Positions 1 to 15,620 of a DNA stretch of 64,000 bases are shown here, in pieces. Position 1 is the stretch's first letter; every line of letters begins with the position of its first letter. The notes under the pieces were generated by a model, which was not told the origin of the DNA, made no database searches, and saw nothing but the letters and a program-made list of their open reading frames with translations. This DNA comes from Whitmania pigra (taxonomy: Eukaryota > Annelida > Clitellata > Hirudinida > Haemopidae). A program made the translations under genes and the position numbers. The stretch lies in assembly GCA_021613335.1 (NCBI GenBank), contig JAJTWR010000326.1, positions 342,001 through 406,000 of the forward strand. Reading direction: 5' to 3'.

Positions 1-4299
<4,299 letters not shown>

Positions 4300-4819
4300 T
4301 TCGATGGGCGGGAATGTTTGAGATTCTCTTCAAATTTATTATTGATCCGTTATTTTTTAACAAATGCTAATGTATAGATTTATTTGTCAAGTTTATAGAA
4401 ATAATAGTTTATGTCAGTGTTTATTATTTAAAAGTTAATAATTCAGTAATAATTTATACTGATATAGTTAAGTTTAATTTCAAAATATTTTGGTAATAAC
4501 TTCAAAATGGAATAATTATAAATAGAAGGTTTAGTATAGAATAGGTTCGAATAATGGACAGCTATTAAACTATTAACATGCAACAACAATTAAACAAGAA
4601 AATGTATGCAAATTCATTTTTTTATGTAACACATGTTTGATAATTAATAAATAAATAGGTCAACAAACTATTATTGATAAATTAAGTAATGCTTCTCTTG
4701 TTTCTTGTCTCTTTGTCTGTCATATTACTATTATTATTATTAGGAGTTACGATACCATTAAGAATTATTAGTTGTCGTCATCAATCGCCATCGTCATTAT
4801 ATTATTATTATTATTATTA

Positions 4820-4888
<69 letters not shown>

Positions 4889-6652
4889 CATCATCATCAT
4901 CATCATCATCCTCATCATCCTCATCATCATCATCATCATAATCATATCAAACTCTGCTTGATCGGATTCATCACAGCAAATTGACGATTCAGTCAATCCA
5001 AGTAATCATAAGAACGATGATTATGATAATTATAACGATGAGGATAGCTGTTGTTAATGTTGACGATGATGACGATGATATTGGTGATGATCACGATTAT
5101 GCTTAGACCTTCATCATTTGAGACATTACTAATTCTCACTAAATATTTTTGCTAAATCCCTATTGTGGCGAAATAATATTATCTTTTTAAATATTTTTAA
5201 TGTTATTATCAACAAAAAACTATCAAACTTAATTGCTGGTTCATACGAGACTAAGACCAAATAATTTTTTGATGTGATTTTTTGTTTCCAAGCAACCTGC
5301 TAGTGTATCGAATAATTTGATCATTCAGTAAGTTCTTGGAAACTCTAAAGCATCAGTCGGATAAACATCTTTAAATCTCAAAGATGTTATTTTAAAGACT
5401 TTCAGTTGTGAATTAACAATTTTCATATTGTTCAGTTGATAGCCTCTTAATTAAATCTTAATTGTGAAGCAACTCCCACCTCAATCCACTGTTAGTAAAA
5501 CTTCAGATCACAAACTCAGCACCTGTCGTACGAAGTATTTTCTATGTCGTCAGGTATTGTGGAGAGTAAGTGTAATAACATTGTGAAATGGGATAATCGG
5601 ACACAAAGATGACGATGCTGATGATGATGGCGTTGACGAAAAATTTGATGATATGGCTTTAATTTGTAAATTTGATAATAAGAACAGGTTTTCGTCAGCA
5701 ACACTGGACTCTCATGTTTATTATTTTTATTTTTAATAAATACGAAAAAATGGCAAAAACAATGCCGTTCCTACCTTGACGTGATCTTCTCCTATTTTTC
5801 AAGAGTTATTTTAGTTCACATGCTCAAAGCACATTAGGAATCACTTTTTTATTGTATGCAAATAATACGTATCTTTTTCAAAAATCTATATCGAGCATTC
5901 GACGTTTCAAAATTTTTTAATTATTACAAAACAAATTAATATTTTATTTTTAAAACCCGAATTTTTTAAGCATTATTAATAAGCTTCATAAGCATAAAAT
6001 TATTAATATTATTATTTAAAACAGAGCAGAGCGAATTGACACACAACTGGTGGTGCTCCTTTTATGCACATCTGGGTGATTATTCTTAATCGATGACACT
6101 CTGTTTGCATGCTGACGATGTCAAATCTACCAATTGCATATTGTTGAGGTAAACTTTCAGTTGAAATACAAGGTCTCCCATCTTTTATGCACACCTGGAT
6201 TATTGTTCTTATTTGATGAAAAATCGTTTGCACATTCACAATGTCAAATCTTACAATTGCATGTTTGTGAAACGCCACAACATTTTTGTGGTATGTCAAG
6301 GAAATGGGGTCAATTTATTTTCATGTCCACTGCTTGCGTGTGCATGTGGAGAGTTTGAATGTTAGGTCAAAATGTGAGATCGATTGAGCGTCAAACGCAA
6401 CAAAAATCAGCTTTATTATCACAAAGAAATCTGCTGAAATTTTTAAAATTTGTAGCATTTAACATCAACATAAATATTCACTAATAGCTGTGATAATAGT
6501 TGAGCGACATGTCACTTCTAATGATACTTCCACTATTTACAGCGAAATAAAGTCTTTCTTCAGTTATCTAAAAACAGAAATAAAATAAAACTAATCAAAA
6601 TAATCAAAAGAATAAAAGAATAAAAATAAAACGGCATCATCTCATTCGAAGC
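4300..6652. other. Intergenic: upstream of slo; (ATT)n/(ATC)n run; diverged tandem duplication
   Basis: No supported gene. At 4799-4955 an ATT run passes into an ATC run, so its open frames are low-complexity artefacts. From about 6045 to 6275 there is a diverged tandem duplication (see separate entry). The rest is AT-rich without recognisable features; a slo promoter presumably lies just above 4300 but no clear TATA element was identified. Confidence 0.6.
6045..6275. repeat. Diverged tandem duplication, period about 121 bp
   Basis: Two copies begin near 6060 and 6181. Shared blocks include tttatgcaca(t/c)ctgg, gtttgca near 6108 and 6229, and tgtcaaatct(a/t)(c)caattgcat near 6119 and 6240. 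The duplication makes the minus-strand open frame at 6012-6299 internally repetitive, which is why that frame looks protein-like. I do not recognise the unit as a known element. Confidence 0.6.
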
Positions 6653-8843
6653 TTAAAATGTAATTTCATCGTCGCACACCTGACCGACTTCCTGTCCTTC
6701 AAGCATTTTTACCAAGTCATCCACCGAGTCTTCCTGACTCTTCGAAACAAACAGGAACGGACTGTAAAACACGTAAACTTTCATTATTTCATGCATGCTA
6801 TGTTGTCTATGTTAAAGCATCCAATCGATTTTCAGACCATTTCTTTACAGCTTTCAGCAGCCACCAAGGCATGTTGCCGCGCGATGATGGTTCAAGTAAT
6901 GCTATGTTGACGAGTTCCTTAAATGGAGTGTTGCTCTTTCTAAACATCGTACCAGCAACAGTTTCAATATTTTCTTCCAACTGAGGATAAAAATAATAAG
7001 GTTTCGTTAACTCTTGAGTTATTTTATTTGCCTCTTTCCAGGCTTTAATGATTGTTTCAAATGTATTTTAATGAGTAAAATTTTTATGGATAAATAATAT
7101 AATTAAAACAATTAACATAAACTAAAAAAAACTCATCTACAACGAACTTTAATAATCTCGCAGATCATCAAACATGCATTGTAAAGAATAGTTATGACTT
7201 CCAGGCTTTTCATGAAGCAGTCATAAACAAGAAACTTCTCTATCACATAATCTTCCTCAGTTGTAGATTCTTTTTCATTATCCGAAAAATCTTTATTCGT
7301 TTTCTCTACATTCGAATCTTTGGCCACATCATTTAAATTAACTCCTGACGGGCTCAAAGGACATGTGGTTTGAAGAAAAGTAACATCATTAGAAATGTAT
7401 GGTTCAAAATCGTAATCGTAATATCCGTCGATTTCATTCAGAATATCTTTCGAATAATGAACGTCCTGAAAATGTTTTAAATAAAATAATATGAGTTGAA
7501 TTGAAAATTGAAAGCAAAAATTCAATCAATTCCTCACTGTCAGCAGGTGATCGCTGAAATATAAAAAGTGTCGAACAACACTATCACACCTTTTCATCAA
7601 AAGACCAAGTATTGACCTTTGACCAAGATTAGTATATAGTTTATCCTTTGGCAGATGACTTCTAAAAAAATTCTCGAGGAGTAAAATTCTTTGGTCTCTA
7701 TCTTGTCCAGACATGAAATATTTGTGAAGATGATCGAAATGAAACGACATGCCAAATGTTCTCTCAGTATTAAGTGAATCCAGCAATAATTGTAAATAGG
7801 TTCCGTCATAAAGGTTCTAGAAAATAAACATGTTGAAAACTTATCGCAACCGAACAGCATATATTACTAGAAAATGCACATGAGCGTTTTATCTTACTTA
7901 TGAATTTAATAAATTGTAAATAATTTAATAATTATTTGAAAAGAGATGACAAACATTCATTTCAGGTCTGTATGCTTCTAGGTACTTTTGAGTCTCTGGA
8001 TTGAGTCTTAATGACATGATATCAAGATCCTCAAATAAGCCAGAAGCTGAAACAAAATACATGAAATATTTTGAAAGAATTTTAAAATTTAACTAAAAGA
8101 GAATAAAAAGTTATAATGGAACCAAATGATAAACTATTTTCAGAAGTGAACTAATGAACTTTATTGATATTAACAGAGACAAAGTGGAGATTGTCCATAT
8201 TGCTCACATAGAAAAATATAATGCTTATAGCCTAAGAAATTGCTATTTGAAATCGACCACAATTTAATCATTATTTATGGTAGCTTTTAATTTGATTACT
8301 TGATAAACTCAAATTGAGTATTAAAAGCATTTAACAATTGTAACTCAATATTGTTTTATCTTTGCTATTAATTTACCCTGACGTGCCATCCATAAAGATA
8401 TTCGTTTTTTCTCTGGATGTCTTGCTTCAGGGATATTGATCAGGTTCTTAAGATATAAAGTTACGAGTGAGTCTGAAATTAATTTTTAATGATTAATAAT
8501 TATATAATTTCATTGTATATCGATATAACATTTACCTTCCAAATTTACAAATTGCTTCATTACTTTACCCTCCAAAACAATTTTAAGAAATTTCAGCGCT
8601 TGACAAATTTTTTTGTAGCACCTGGACTTAATCAGTTGATAAGCACACCTGTTGCAATTGTAGTTAATGTGTTTATTGTGATATGATATTACGATAATTA
8701 ATCAGTATTAACAAGCGGTTTTAAGCAATCTGTCCTTACAATAATAATTCACGACATCCATGTTTAGATCTGATTAACTTTGAATTTGGGTGTTCAATCA
8801 ACTGAAGAAGCGTTGTATCCAAGTTATGATCCATTACTGACAT
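6653..8843 (-). CDS. Uncharacterised alpha-helical protein, eight exons (possible Lines/LINS1-like)
   Basis: Eight exons close in phase: 8843-8740, 8648-8536, 8472-8377, 8046-7955, 7816-7538, 7465-7148, 6980-6838 and 6761-6653 (TAA), predicting 417 residues. The N-terminal half reads as amphipathic helices (LLQLIEHPNSKLIRSKHGC; LKFLKIVLEGKVMKQFVNLE), like ARM/HEAT proteins. The middle (residues about 140-225) is leucine-rich and ends in ILGLLMKRCDSVVRHFLYF. An acidic Ser/Glu-rich linker follows, then further helices and a Trp-rich stretch (NMPWWLLKAVKK). The layout and the block ending HFLYFSDHLL loosely recall Lines/LINS1, but this is memory-based and weak, and the product is shorter than LINS1. 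A second in-frame ATG at 8834 has the better Kozak context (GTAATGG). The exon 6 donor (AAA|GTTCGT) is non-consensus and is chosen for phase only. No function is claimed. Confidence 0.6.
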
Positions 8844-9375
8844 ATTAGTTACCTAAATATATTTTGTAGCAAAATACTGTAAAGAAGTTGTTAAAGAAAG
8901 TTCAATACTCTGAAAATAATAATAAACTTACAATGCACACATAAATTTTTGAATACAAATTCAAGAAACTTCTCAAACGAAATTCTTTCCAAGCAATTCT
9001 AATTTCTGTTCATATGATTATGATTCATATATTTTTATATTATGTTCATATATTTAAAAAAAATTTATTGAACCAGTTGACATTAAATGTTAATAGATTT
9101 AATTCTAAATTGAACACCAACTCGATAAACTTGTGAGGTCATAATTTTGATAGAGAAGATCGTCAATTTGAAGAAGAGTTGGATCCGATACTTCAGGCAG
9201 GCTACAACTGAGACATTTAAAACGAATGAGATTACGTGCCAACTGACTCGTTATATATTTAGCGACCCAAGAAATACAAATCCATAAAATTAATACAAAA
9301 TAAAATTATAATATAAAGGTAATAGAAACCAGTTCGCAACCCAGTTGGGGAAGGGGAGCTATATAAATTGTGGAG
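8844..9375. other. Intergenic, no features seen
   Basis: AT-rich sequence upstream of the eight-exon minus-strand gene and left of the first hAT element. A block near 9180-9260 is less AT-rich but shows no open frame or similarity that I recognise. The last eight bases (9368-9375, ttgtggag) are the left target-site duplication of the hAT element. Confidence 0.5.
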
Positions 9376-9582
9376 CAAGGGTTCCCAACCTGGGAGCCAG
9401 GGCTCCCTAGGGGAGCCGTGAAATACTTTTCAAAAATCAGCATAAAAAATATTCAAAATTATTTTTTAAACTAACTTTTTAAAAAATCTGAGAATAATAT
9501 TTATACAAGTAACGAGTATGGGTTTACATGTGTCACCGAGCGTAATGGTATTCAGAAGCCTCAATGCTTCATATGCTCAAAG

Positions 9583-10555
9583 CAGATAAGTACGCAGATC
9601 TGACGATGGACCTGGAAACGAGAGGGTACCGTACAGACCTCTTCCCAATCGAGATTGGCGCAAGGGGCGTGGTAGGCAAGTCGACTTACGCTTTCCTCAC
9701 TAAGATTGGACTGTCAAGCCGGGAGAGAACAAAGGCTATGACAAAGATGTCTGAGGCCGCAGAAGCGGCTTCATTCTGGATCTGGCACATGAGGAGCCAG
9801 AAGAAGTCTTAAGAGGCCACTGCAGGAAGCCGGGGAAAGCCGTCGGTCTCCGGTATGAATAATCCACCGAACGACGGGGCCAAATCATTGGCCGAGAGAC
9901 GCGGTGTTGTCGGGAGAAATGGGCCGGCCGCGGACTCGCGAAGCAACATGAAATGCGGATCAAACCGCAGCCGCGAATAGGCCCGCGATCGGGTCCCGAA
10001 AATTCCTATCTCCGGCCGCCGCTACAAAGAAATTATAAGGCCCAGTTTGCATATATTAAGACGGTGTGAAGAAGCCACTGAGAGCTTTCATGACCGCTGT
10101 AGGCAAACTGGGGTGGAGGCGATCGACATAATAAGGCCAAAGAGAGCCTCGCATAGTCGAAGTTTGCAGGTGATAAACAGGTTATATGCGACATGAAGAA
10201 GCCATTGAGAGCTTTCGCAGTCGCTCCAGTCCAAGACGGCAGTGACCGGCATAACAAGGCCGATGAGTGCCTCTCATAGCCGGCGGTAACAGTTGGGTCC
10301 AGATAGACCAAACCGACAGGGACATCCGGCTGATCACAGGATGCGGCCCACCCCCCGAAAACGTAAGGAGATACAAAGGGCCGAAACGTTTGAAGACGGG
10401 GGAAACTCCTCTGAGGATCCCTGTCGGAGCTCCAAGGCGGAGTAATAAGTAACTTCATATGCGGAAAGGTTCTCAGTGCTGAAAGCATGAGGCCGTCATA
10501 GCTTAAGGAACACCAGAGGCTGACAGTCTCAAGGATGGGCTTGATGCTATGAAAC
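9583..10555 (+). mobile_element. Non-LTR retrotransposon 3' fragment nested in hAT relic A
   Basis: GC-richer than its surroundings and it interrupts the hAT coding sequence immediately after a CxxC motif. The first part encodes KYADLTMDLETRGYRTDLFP followed by IEIGARG and a tail of EAASFWIWHMR. I associate this with the C-terminal restriction-like endonuclease region of R2/R4-type non-LTR elements (recognition from memory). The rest is 3' UTR-like and includes an internal repeat: gaagaagcca(c/t)tgagagctttc occurs near 10065 and 10195. The right boundary is uncertain by tens of bases. A second, inverted copy of the same 3' sequence lies at 54310-54540. Confidence 0.6.
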
Positions 10556-10619
10556 AGAAGAGAATTCGGTTCTAATTATCAGGCACTTTGCCAAGTCTTG
10601 GATTTGCTCAGACCTAGAA

Positions 10620-11643
10620 ACCTTTTCTGGAGGCCTCTTACAAAGTGGCCTACCTTATAGTAAAAGACAAAAAGCCCCATACAATTGGAAAGACCTTAAT
10701 CAAGCCATGTGCACTTGAGATGGTCAAGTTGGTGTGTAGAGAGAAGGAAAGAAAGGAGATTGACAAAATCTCCCTCTCCAATAATGTCGTCCAGTCAAGA
10801 ATCCAAAACATTTCTCTTGATATCCTTCAACAAGTGATCTCAGAGACGGAGGCCAGTCCTTACTCATTCAGCCTGCAATTGGATGAGACTACTGATGTTG
10901 TTCAGTGCAGCCAACTTTTGGTGTTTGTGAGATGAGGGATCAATCAAAGAAGAATTTATTTTCTGCCATCCAATCCAATGTCTGCCAGAATTCAGCCTAT
11001 CACTGGCATATTTGGCTGACATTTTTACTCATTTAAATGAGCTTAACACTAAGATTCAGGGTTCTAACATGACTGTTATTGATGCTTGTGAGAAACTAGG
11101 CTCATTTCTGGAGAAGCTGCCCCTGTGGATCAGAAGAGCGAAGAATAACAACTTTGCCAATTTTCCAAGATTAGAAGAGTCTCTGCAACCCAGTCTGGAT
11201 GCAGCTGGCACCACATCAGCTTATCATAAAGGCGACATTTTGGCTCACCTAAGAACTTTGATGGCATCATTTCATGACTACTTTTTTACGAAAGAGTTGC
11301 AGCCCCATGATGCCTGGGTCAGGAATCTATTTTTGGTCAATATGGAAAGTGTGGATGATCAGGACTTGGTCAAAGATGATCTTGTTGATCTAAGTCACAA
11401 AGAGTTGCTAAAGAGGGAGTTTCAGGTCAAGAGTTTGGCTGACTTTTGGTCATACCCAGCTCTAGCCAAAAGAGCCATGACATCCATCATTCCTTTTGTG
11501 ACAACCTACCTCTGTGAAACTGGATTTTCAACCCAGCTGACAATCAAAACAAAATCGCGAAACAAACTTGATGCAAAGGATGACATGAGAGTAGCCCTCT
11601 CAAAATCAAATTTCAGATTCCATCTACTTGTGAACAAGAAGTA
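10620..11643 (+). pseudogene. hAT transposase remnants of element A
   Basis: Two open stretches in plus frames, about 10620-10935 and 11012-11643. The first holds DKKPHTIGKTLIKPC and SLQLDETTDVVQCSQLLVF, the latter with the aspartate of the catalytic triad. The second holds the C-terminal dimerisation region (SLADFWSYPALAKRA; FVTTYLCETGFSTQ; SRNKLDAKDDMRVALS), including the CE-x-F/S block with the catalytic glutamate. A deletion of the central RNase H-like fold and stops separate the two, so this is a broken transposase. Its neighbours are its own termini. Confidence 0.88.
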
Positions 11644-11828
11644 GGAGCAAACTTCTCATTAAAAATTTGCTTTCGAAATACATTGTACGGTTCTTTTTTT
11701 ACAGTAAATTATTGTTCATTACTTTTTTTCTTGAAATATTTTGATAGGGGGGTCGTGGATCACATTTTGTCCTCTAAGGGAGCTGCGGGCAAAAAGGTTG
11801 GGAACCCCTGTTGTAGAGCTTTACGTGC

Positions 11829-12195
11829 GCTTGCATGGCCTAATGGTCAGTGGCGCAACCATGCTAATAGGAGGGACCCTGCAAATTTTCCAAATCCGAT
11901 TTTTTTTTGGCGGGGGTAGGGGGATTCTCAATATGCCATAGGCACAACAATCACGAACCCTGTTACTTCATGAATTTATTAATTATAATTGGTAGTTTTG
12001 ATTTGAACAGTTTCAAAATTTTTTGACTGCGTCGGGTTTTCGTCCCTTTTCTAAACTTGAGCCCCCCACCCAGCCTTTTTCGCTGGTTGCGCCACTGCTA
12101 ATGGTTAAGGCATTGCCTCTCACGATGGCAACGCGGATTCGAACCCCGCTGTGGGATCACCGTCCTAATCATCTATATATGCAACGGACGTTAAT
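11829..12195 (+). repeat. tRNA-derived SINE, split by a MITE
   Basis: The left part (11829-11847, tgcatggcctaatggt) carries a pol III A-box-like sequence. The right part (12098-12195) continues ctaatggttaaggcattgcc, then has a B-box-like ggattcgaacccc (12135-12147). It ends with a non-tRNA tail: aatcatctatatatgcaacggacgttaataaa. Internal A and B boxes with a non-tRNA 3' body are the hallmark of tRNA-derived SINEs. The interruption is exactly the MITE at 11848-12097. The 3' tail matches the 3' end of the LINE at 49001-51590. Confidence 0.78.
11848..12097. mobile_element. 250-bp hAT-like MITE inserted in the SINE A box
   Basis: The termini cagtggcgcaacca and tggttgcgccactg are perfect 14-bp inverted repeats. 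The flanks ctaatggt (11840-11847) and ctaatggt (12098-12105) are a perfect 8-bp target duplication. There is no coding capacity. The cag...ctg ends with an 8-bp duplication point to mobilisation by a hAT transposase. Removing the insert and one duplication restores the SINE. Confidence 0.92.
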
Positions 12196-13538
12196 AAAAC
12201 ATCACATATCATATTACATCTCGGTATATTTAAGGCATTCAAAAGAACGGCTAAATGTAAATATAAATAAAGCATACCTCAGCAGAGTCGAAATTCGCTT
12301 AAATACTTCCAAACTGCTATCGGATAACTGGTAACATATTTTTGATAAATTAAAATCATTTAAAAAATGCATTTTATGAAATTGTATCCCGACCTCATTA
12401 TTCTGTATCACTTCGTTTTTCAATGCTTGCAAACTTTTAATTATCTTCCGCGAGACTAAAATCATTGAAAAATTTCACGTTGACCCCAAAGTCGATTCAA
12501 AGACAGTATTAATCTTACCATCGTCCCCTCGGCATACACTCGTCATGACTATTTAAATTCAAAACTTATCCGAAAACGGTTACAATCAGGGGTGGTTCGA
12601 TTGTTGATGAATGTATTCTAATATATACGAACATTAAACAAAAACATTAGTTAAATAAGATTATACTTATTTATATTTTTTATATAAATTTTTATAATAA
12701 TATATAATATATATAATTTTATGTAAATATTCAAGACAAATTAAATAAATTTATTGAAAATTACTAATTACTTTTGCCGCAGGGTATTATGCTTTTTGAC
12801 TAGATGTGACAAAACCAAATTAATTAAATCTTTAAATCTCATACAATAAAAGTTAATAGTATTAATGAATTTAAAAAGCACAACTTATCAAAAGTAGTTC
12901 ATAATTCTAACAGTAATAGGTCGTGTTTCTTTTTTTCACACTTTGGAACTTTGCTTTTATGTCTCATATCATTCATCAAACAACTCGTCCACTTTTAAAC
13001 GCTGATTCCAAAGAGCTATTCATAATCCTAATAATTATTTCTTAATTTAGTTATCAAATGAACGTTAAAAAATACACACAAGTTCTTAATCCCGACGAGA
13101 TCGCGAAGTACAAAAAATTTTAAACCCCCCGCGATTATAAAATGTTTTTATTTTACTTCCCTTGACTTGTGACCTTTAATATACTAAACTGACATATTTA
13201 TTTTTTGTGGGCTGACCACTGAAATTTGCTTGGAACATATTTTGTTTATCTCATCAAAAGCACATAACCCTGAGCATAATTAAAGAGATTTGATTGTAGC
13301 TATTACAAAAACTAACAAAGCAGATCAGTCTGAGCATCATTTTAATAAAAAGTTCCTATAGAAAATTCCACTTTATCACAGTTCTTAAAGGAAATGAAGT
13401 CCAAAATAAAGCTTATCAACAAAGCAACATAATGAACATAATAACAGCAAAAATTAGGCTTCCAGTTGTTACCATGAAGCCAATTAATAAATGACTATGT
13501 CACGAGTCATCGTGAGCGACAGTTCGACAGGGCGTTGA
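12196..13538. other. Intergenic, no features seen
   Basis: AT-rich sequence between the SINE and the 3' end of the AKAP17A-like gene. The minus-strand open frame at 12214-12465 has no recognisable domain or splice context. The AKAP17A-like 3' UTR should occupy the right end. Confidence 0.5.
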
Positions 13539-15620
13539 TCATCTTTTCATGACTACGGCACTCTTGAGCTTCGTGGAGCCGCTCGACAACTTCTTTCTCA
13601 ATTCTTCCCTTTCCTTTTCTTTCTTCTTTTCTTCCACCGACCGAATGTTCTTCAGGATTCTGTTTCTTATTTCCAGCTCTTCTTTCTCCAGCATGTCTTT
13701 TCTCTGTTTCTCCTGTTCCTTCTTTATGCGTTCTTCTTCCAGAAGTTTCTGTTGTTCTCTCTCGACCTGTCTGATTCGTTCCTCCTCCAATTCTTTTTCC
13801 TTCCTGGTCACCTCCTCCTGCTGTTTGATGACCTAATAAATAAGAAAGATTAAGTGATGCTTGAGAAGGCAATTTTAGGATTTATATCTTTAAACAAAAA
13901 AAAAAAGAAAAATGATTTCCTAATTCATTCTTGCAGTTGAAAAAAATCTCATGAATCAAGTAAAACATTATGAATATGTGATGTTAATCAATATATTTGC
14001 ATTCGTGAGCACATCTGGACTAATCAATCACAATTTGTCTGATGTTGCATAATTAGGTTGTATTGCTTGCATTCATCATTTTAATGTAATGTCTGAACAT
14101 AGTTTGTTTGCCATGTCATGAACTATTAATTTTTAAAATGTAAGAAAAAAATATTATTAGTGGAGCAACAAACTTTGAGCCTCTTGAAAAGTTCCGAGAA
14201 CATCTTAATGGTCTCGAGCTTCCTGCGGGCAATGACGATCTTCCTTTCCTCGATGGCAATTTTCAACTGCATCTGTTTCTCCTCCTGCCGCCTTTTCTTT
14301 TCCAACCTCGCCTTCCTTCTCCTTTCCTCTCTTTCCATCCTTCTTTCATCCCGTCTCCTCAACTTTTCCTCTCTTTTCCTTTCCTTTTCCAATTCTTCTT
14401 CCTCATTCCTTCTCCTTTAATAAAACAAACCCTTCAATTGTTAGAGGTCACTAATTTATGTGATAAATATTAGGCAAACAGCAACCATTGAGATCAGAAA
14501 TATCAGCTATAATACCCTAGCACTGAATATTATTGTCGATGATGTGATAATCAAATGAAACCATCTTTGGTGTCCATGACAACCAACCTTTCTTCTTCTT
14601 TTCTTCGCACCTCTTCTTCCTTTTCTTTCCTCGCCCTCTCCGCCTCCTCCCTTTCCATCTGGATGAGTCTATCTCGCTCCTGTTGCCTCCTCTTTATCGA
14701 CTTTTCACACAAGTGCTTAGTTTTATCAAAATCCACCTGTAAAATCAAAAAATTCATAAACAAATGCTTTCAATGATCTTTTATAAGAATTCCATTAAAT
14801 ATTTTCTAGGAATGTACTAAAAACTCTTTAAAATCATGTTAATTTAGAAGCATACCTTGATGTTGGCAGTAAGAGCCTTATTTTCACCTTCCTTGAAAAG
14901 CAGCTTCATGCCCCTTAAAGATGTCATAGCTTTAACAAAACTCATATATTCTTTGAATTGAATAAATGCCTCAAATACAAAATCCTGACCAAAAGAAAAT
15001 GTCTGAATAGCCCCATTGCCTGATTGAATTTCCTTCCTATAAGGGTCGAGGATTGGAACATCCAAACAATTTACTTCCCCAAATGTTTCAAACACCTTCC
15101 TGATTATGTATTCGTTGGGAATATCTTTGTCTATCCTGTTTGCAAACCATCTGCATGGCAAATCTTTCACGTGGATGGTGTCGGGTCTCTCACCGGCTTT
15201 GAGTTCGTCCACGTCCTTGGCATCTCTGAAAAAGGAATCCCAATCGTGCTTGTTGGGACCTTGTATTTTGGCTTCTGCAGCTCGGACTTTCAACGCATCA
15301 GTGAAGCCGCTAAGTTTTATCGTCTTTCCATCAAGCTGGTTGACATGCATCTTCATTTTGTTTTTGTTTTCTACTTCACCTTCAAATCTCACAAATTCCA
15401 AAGTAGTTTTGAGGACTTTTAGAAGAAGAAATTGGTCAGGATGTATCATTTTCTTTAATTTTTCCATAAGTTCCCAGTTTGAAATTGATTGGCCTGGAAC
15501 CTTCATGGTCGGCAATTGTACACTGATGTTGATCTTTGCTACTGGCTTTAAATACAATCCATGAGGAGCAAATAATTCAATGGCTTCAGAGGTGTCAGTA
15601 CAAATTCCAAAAGATGCCAT
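13539..15620 (-). CDS. AKAP17A: AKAP17A-like splicing factor / PKA anchor, C-terminally short
   Basis: Four exons in phase: 15620-14856, 14736-14588, 14414-14174 and 13832-13539 (stop), predicting 482 residues. Exon 1 alone carries the conserved N-terminal half, with blocks typical of AKAP17A (XE7): TSEAIELFAPHGLYLKPV, SISNWELMEKLK, FVRFEGEVENKNK, LDGKTIKLSGFTD, KHDWDSFFRDAKD, GERPDTIHVKDLPCRWFA and an RRM-like segment (SFGQDFVFEAFIQF). Exons 2-4 encode a long Arg/Glu-rich coiled coil (KREEKLRRRDERRMEREER and so on). It includes ETIKMFSELFKRLK, which sits where the vertebrate protein has an amphipathic PKA-binding helix. The reading frame ends within the coiled coil; the Arg/Ser-rich tail of the vertebrate protein is absent. 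In vertebrates the protein is a nuclear-speckle splicing regulator. It is arranged head-to-head with the RNF212-like gene. Confidence 0.93.

Larger units (their letters stand above)
9376..11810 (+). mobile_element. hAT transposon relic A (ZBED/Buster-like) with terminal inverted repeats
   Basis: Left end caagggttcccaacc (9376) and right end ggttgggaacccctg (to 11810) form inverted termini. They are flanked by ttgtggag (9368-9375) and ttgtagag (11811-11818), an 8-bp target duplication with one mismatch, as expected of hAT. Coding remnants on the plus strand start with a BED/zinc-finger-like stretch (NGIQKPQCFICSK near 9547-9582), then continue after a nested insertion. The element is decayed and internally deleted, so it could not mobilise itself. 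Confidence 0.9.

Noticed and set aside
9736..9963. Minus-strand frames at 9736-9963 and 10033-10488
   Set aside because: GC-rich non-LTR sequence read backwards; no similarity recognised and the plus strand carries the endonuclease motif.
12098..12170. Functional tRNA gene
   Set aside because: A and B boxes are present but the acceptor stem does not pair and a SINE tail follows.
13549..13836. Plus-strand Ser/Phe-rich frame
   Set aside because: Antisense shadow of the AKAP17A coiled-coil exon; the same holds for 14160-14420, 14555-14776 and 15024-15564.
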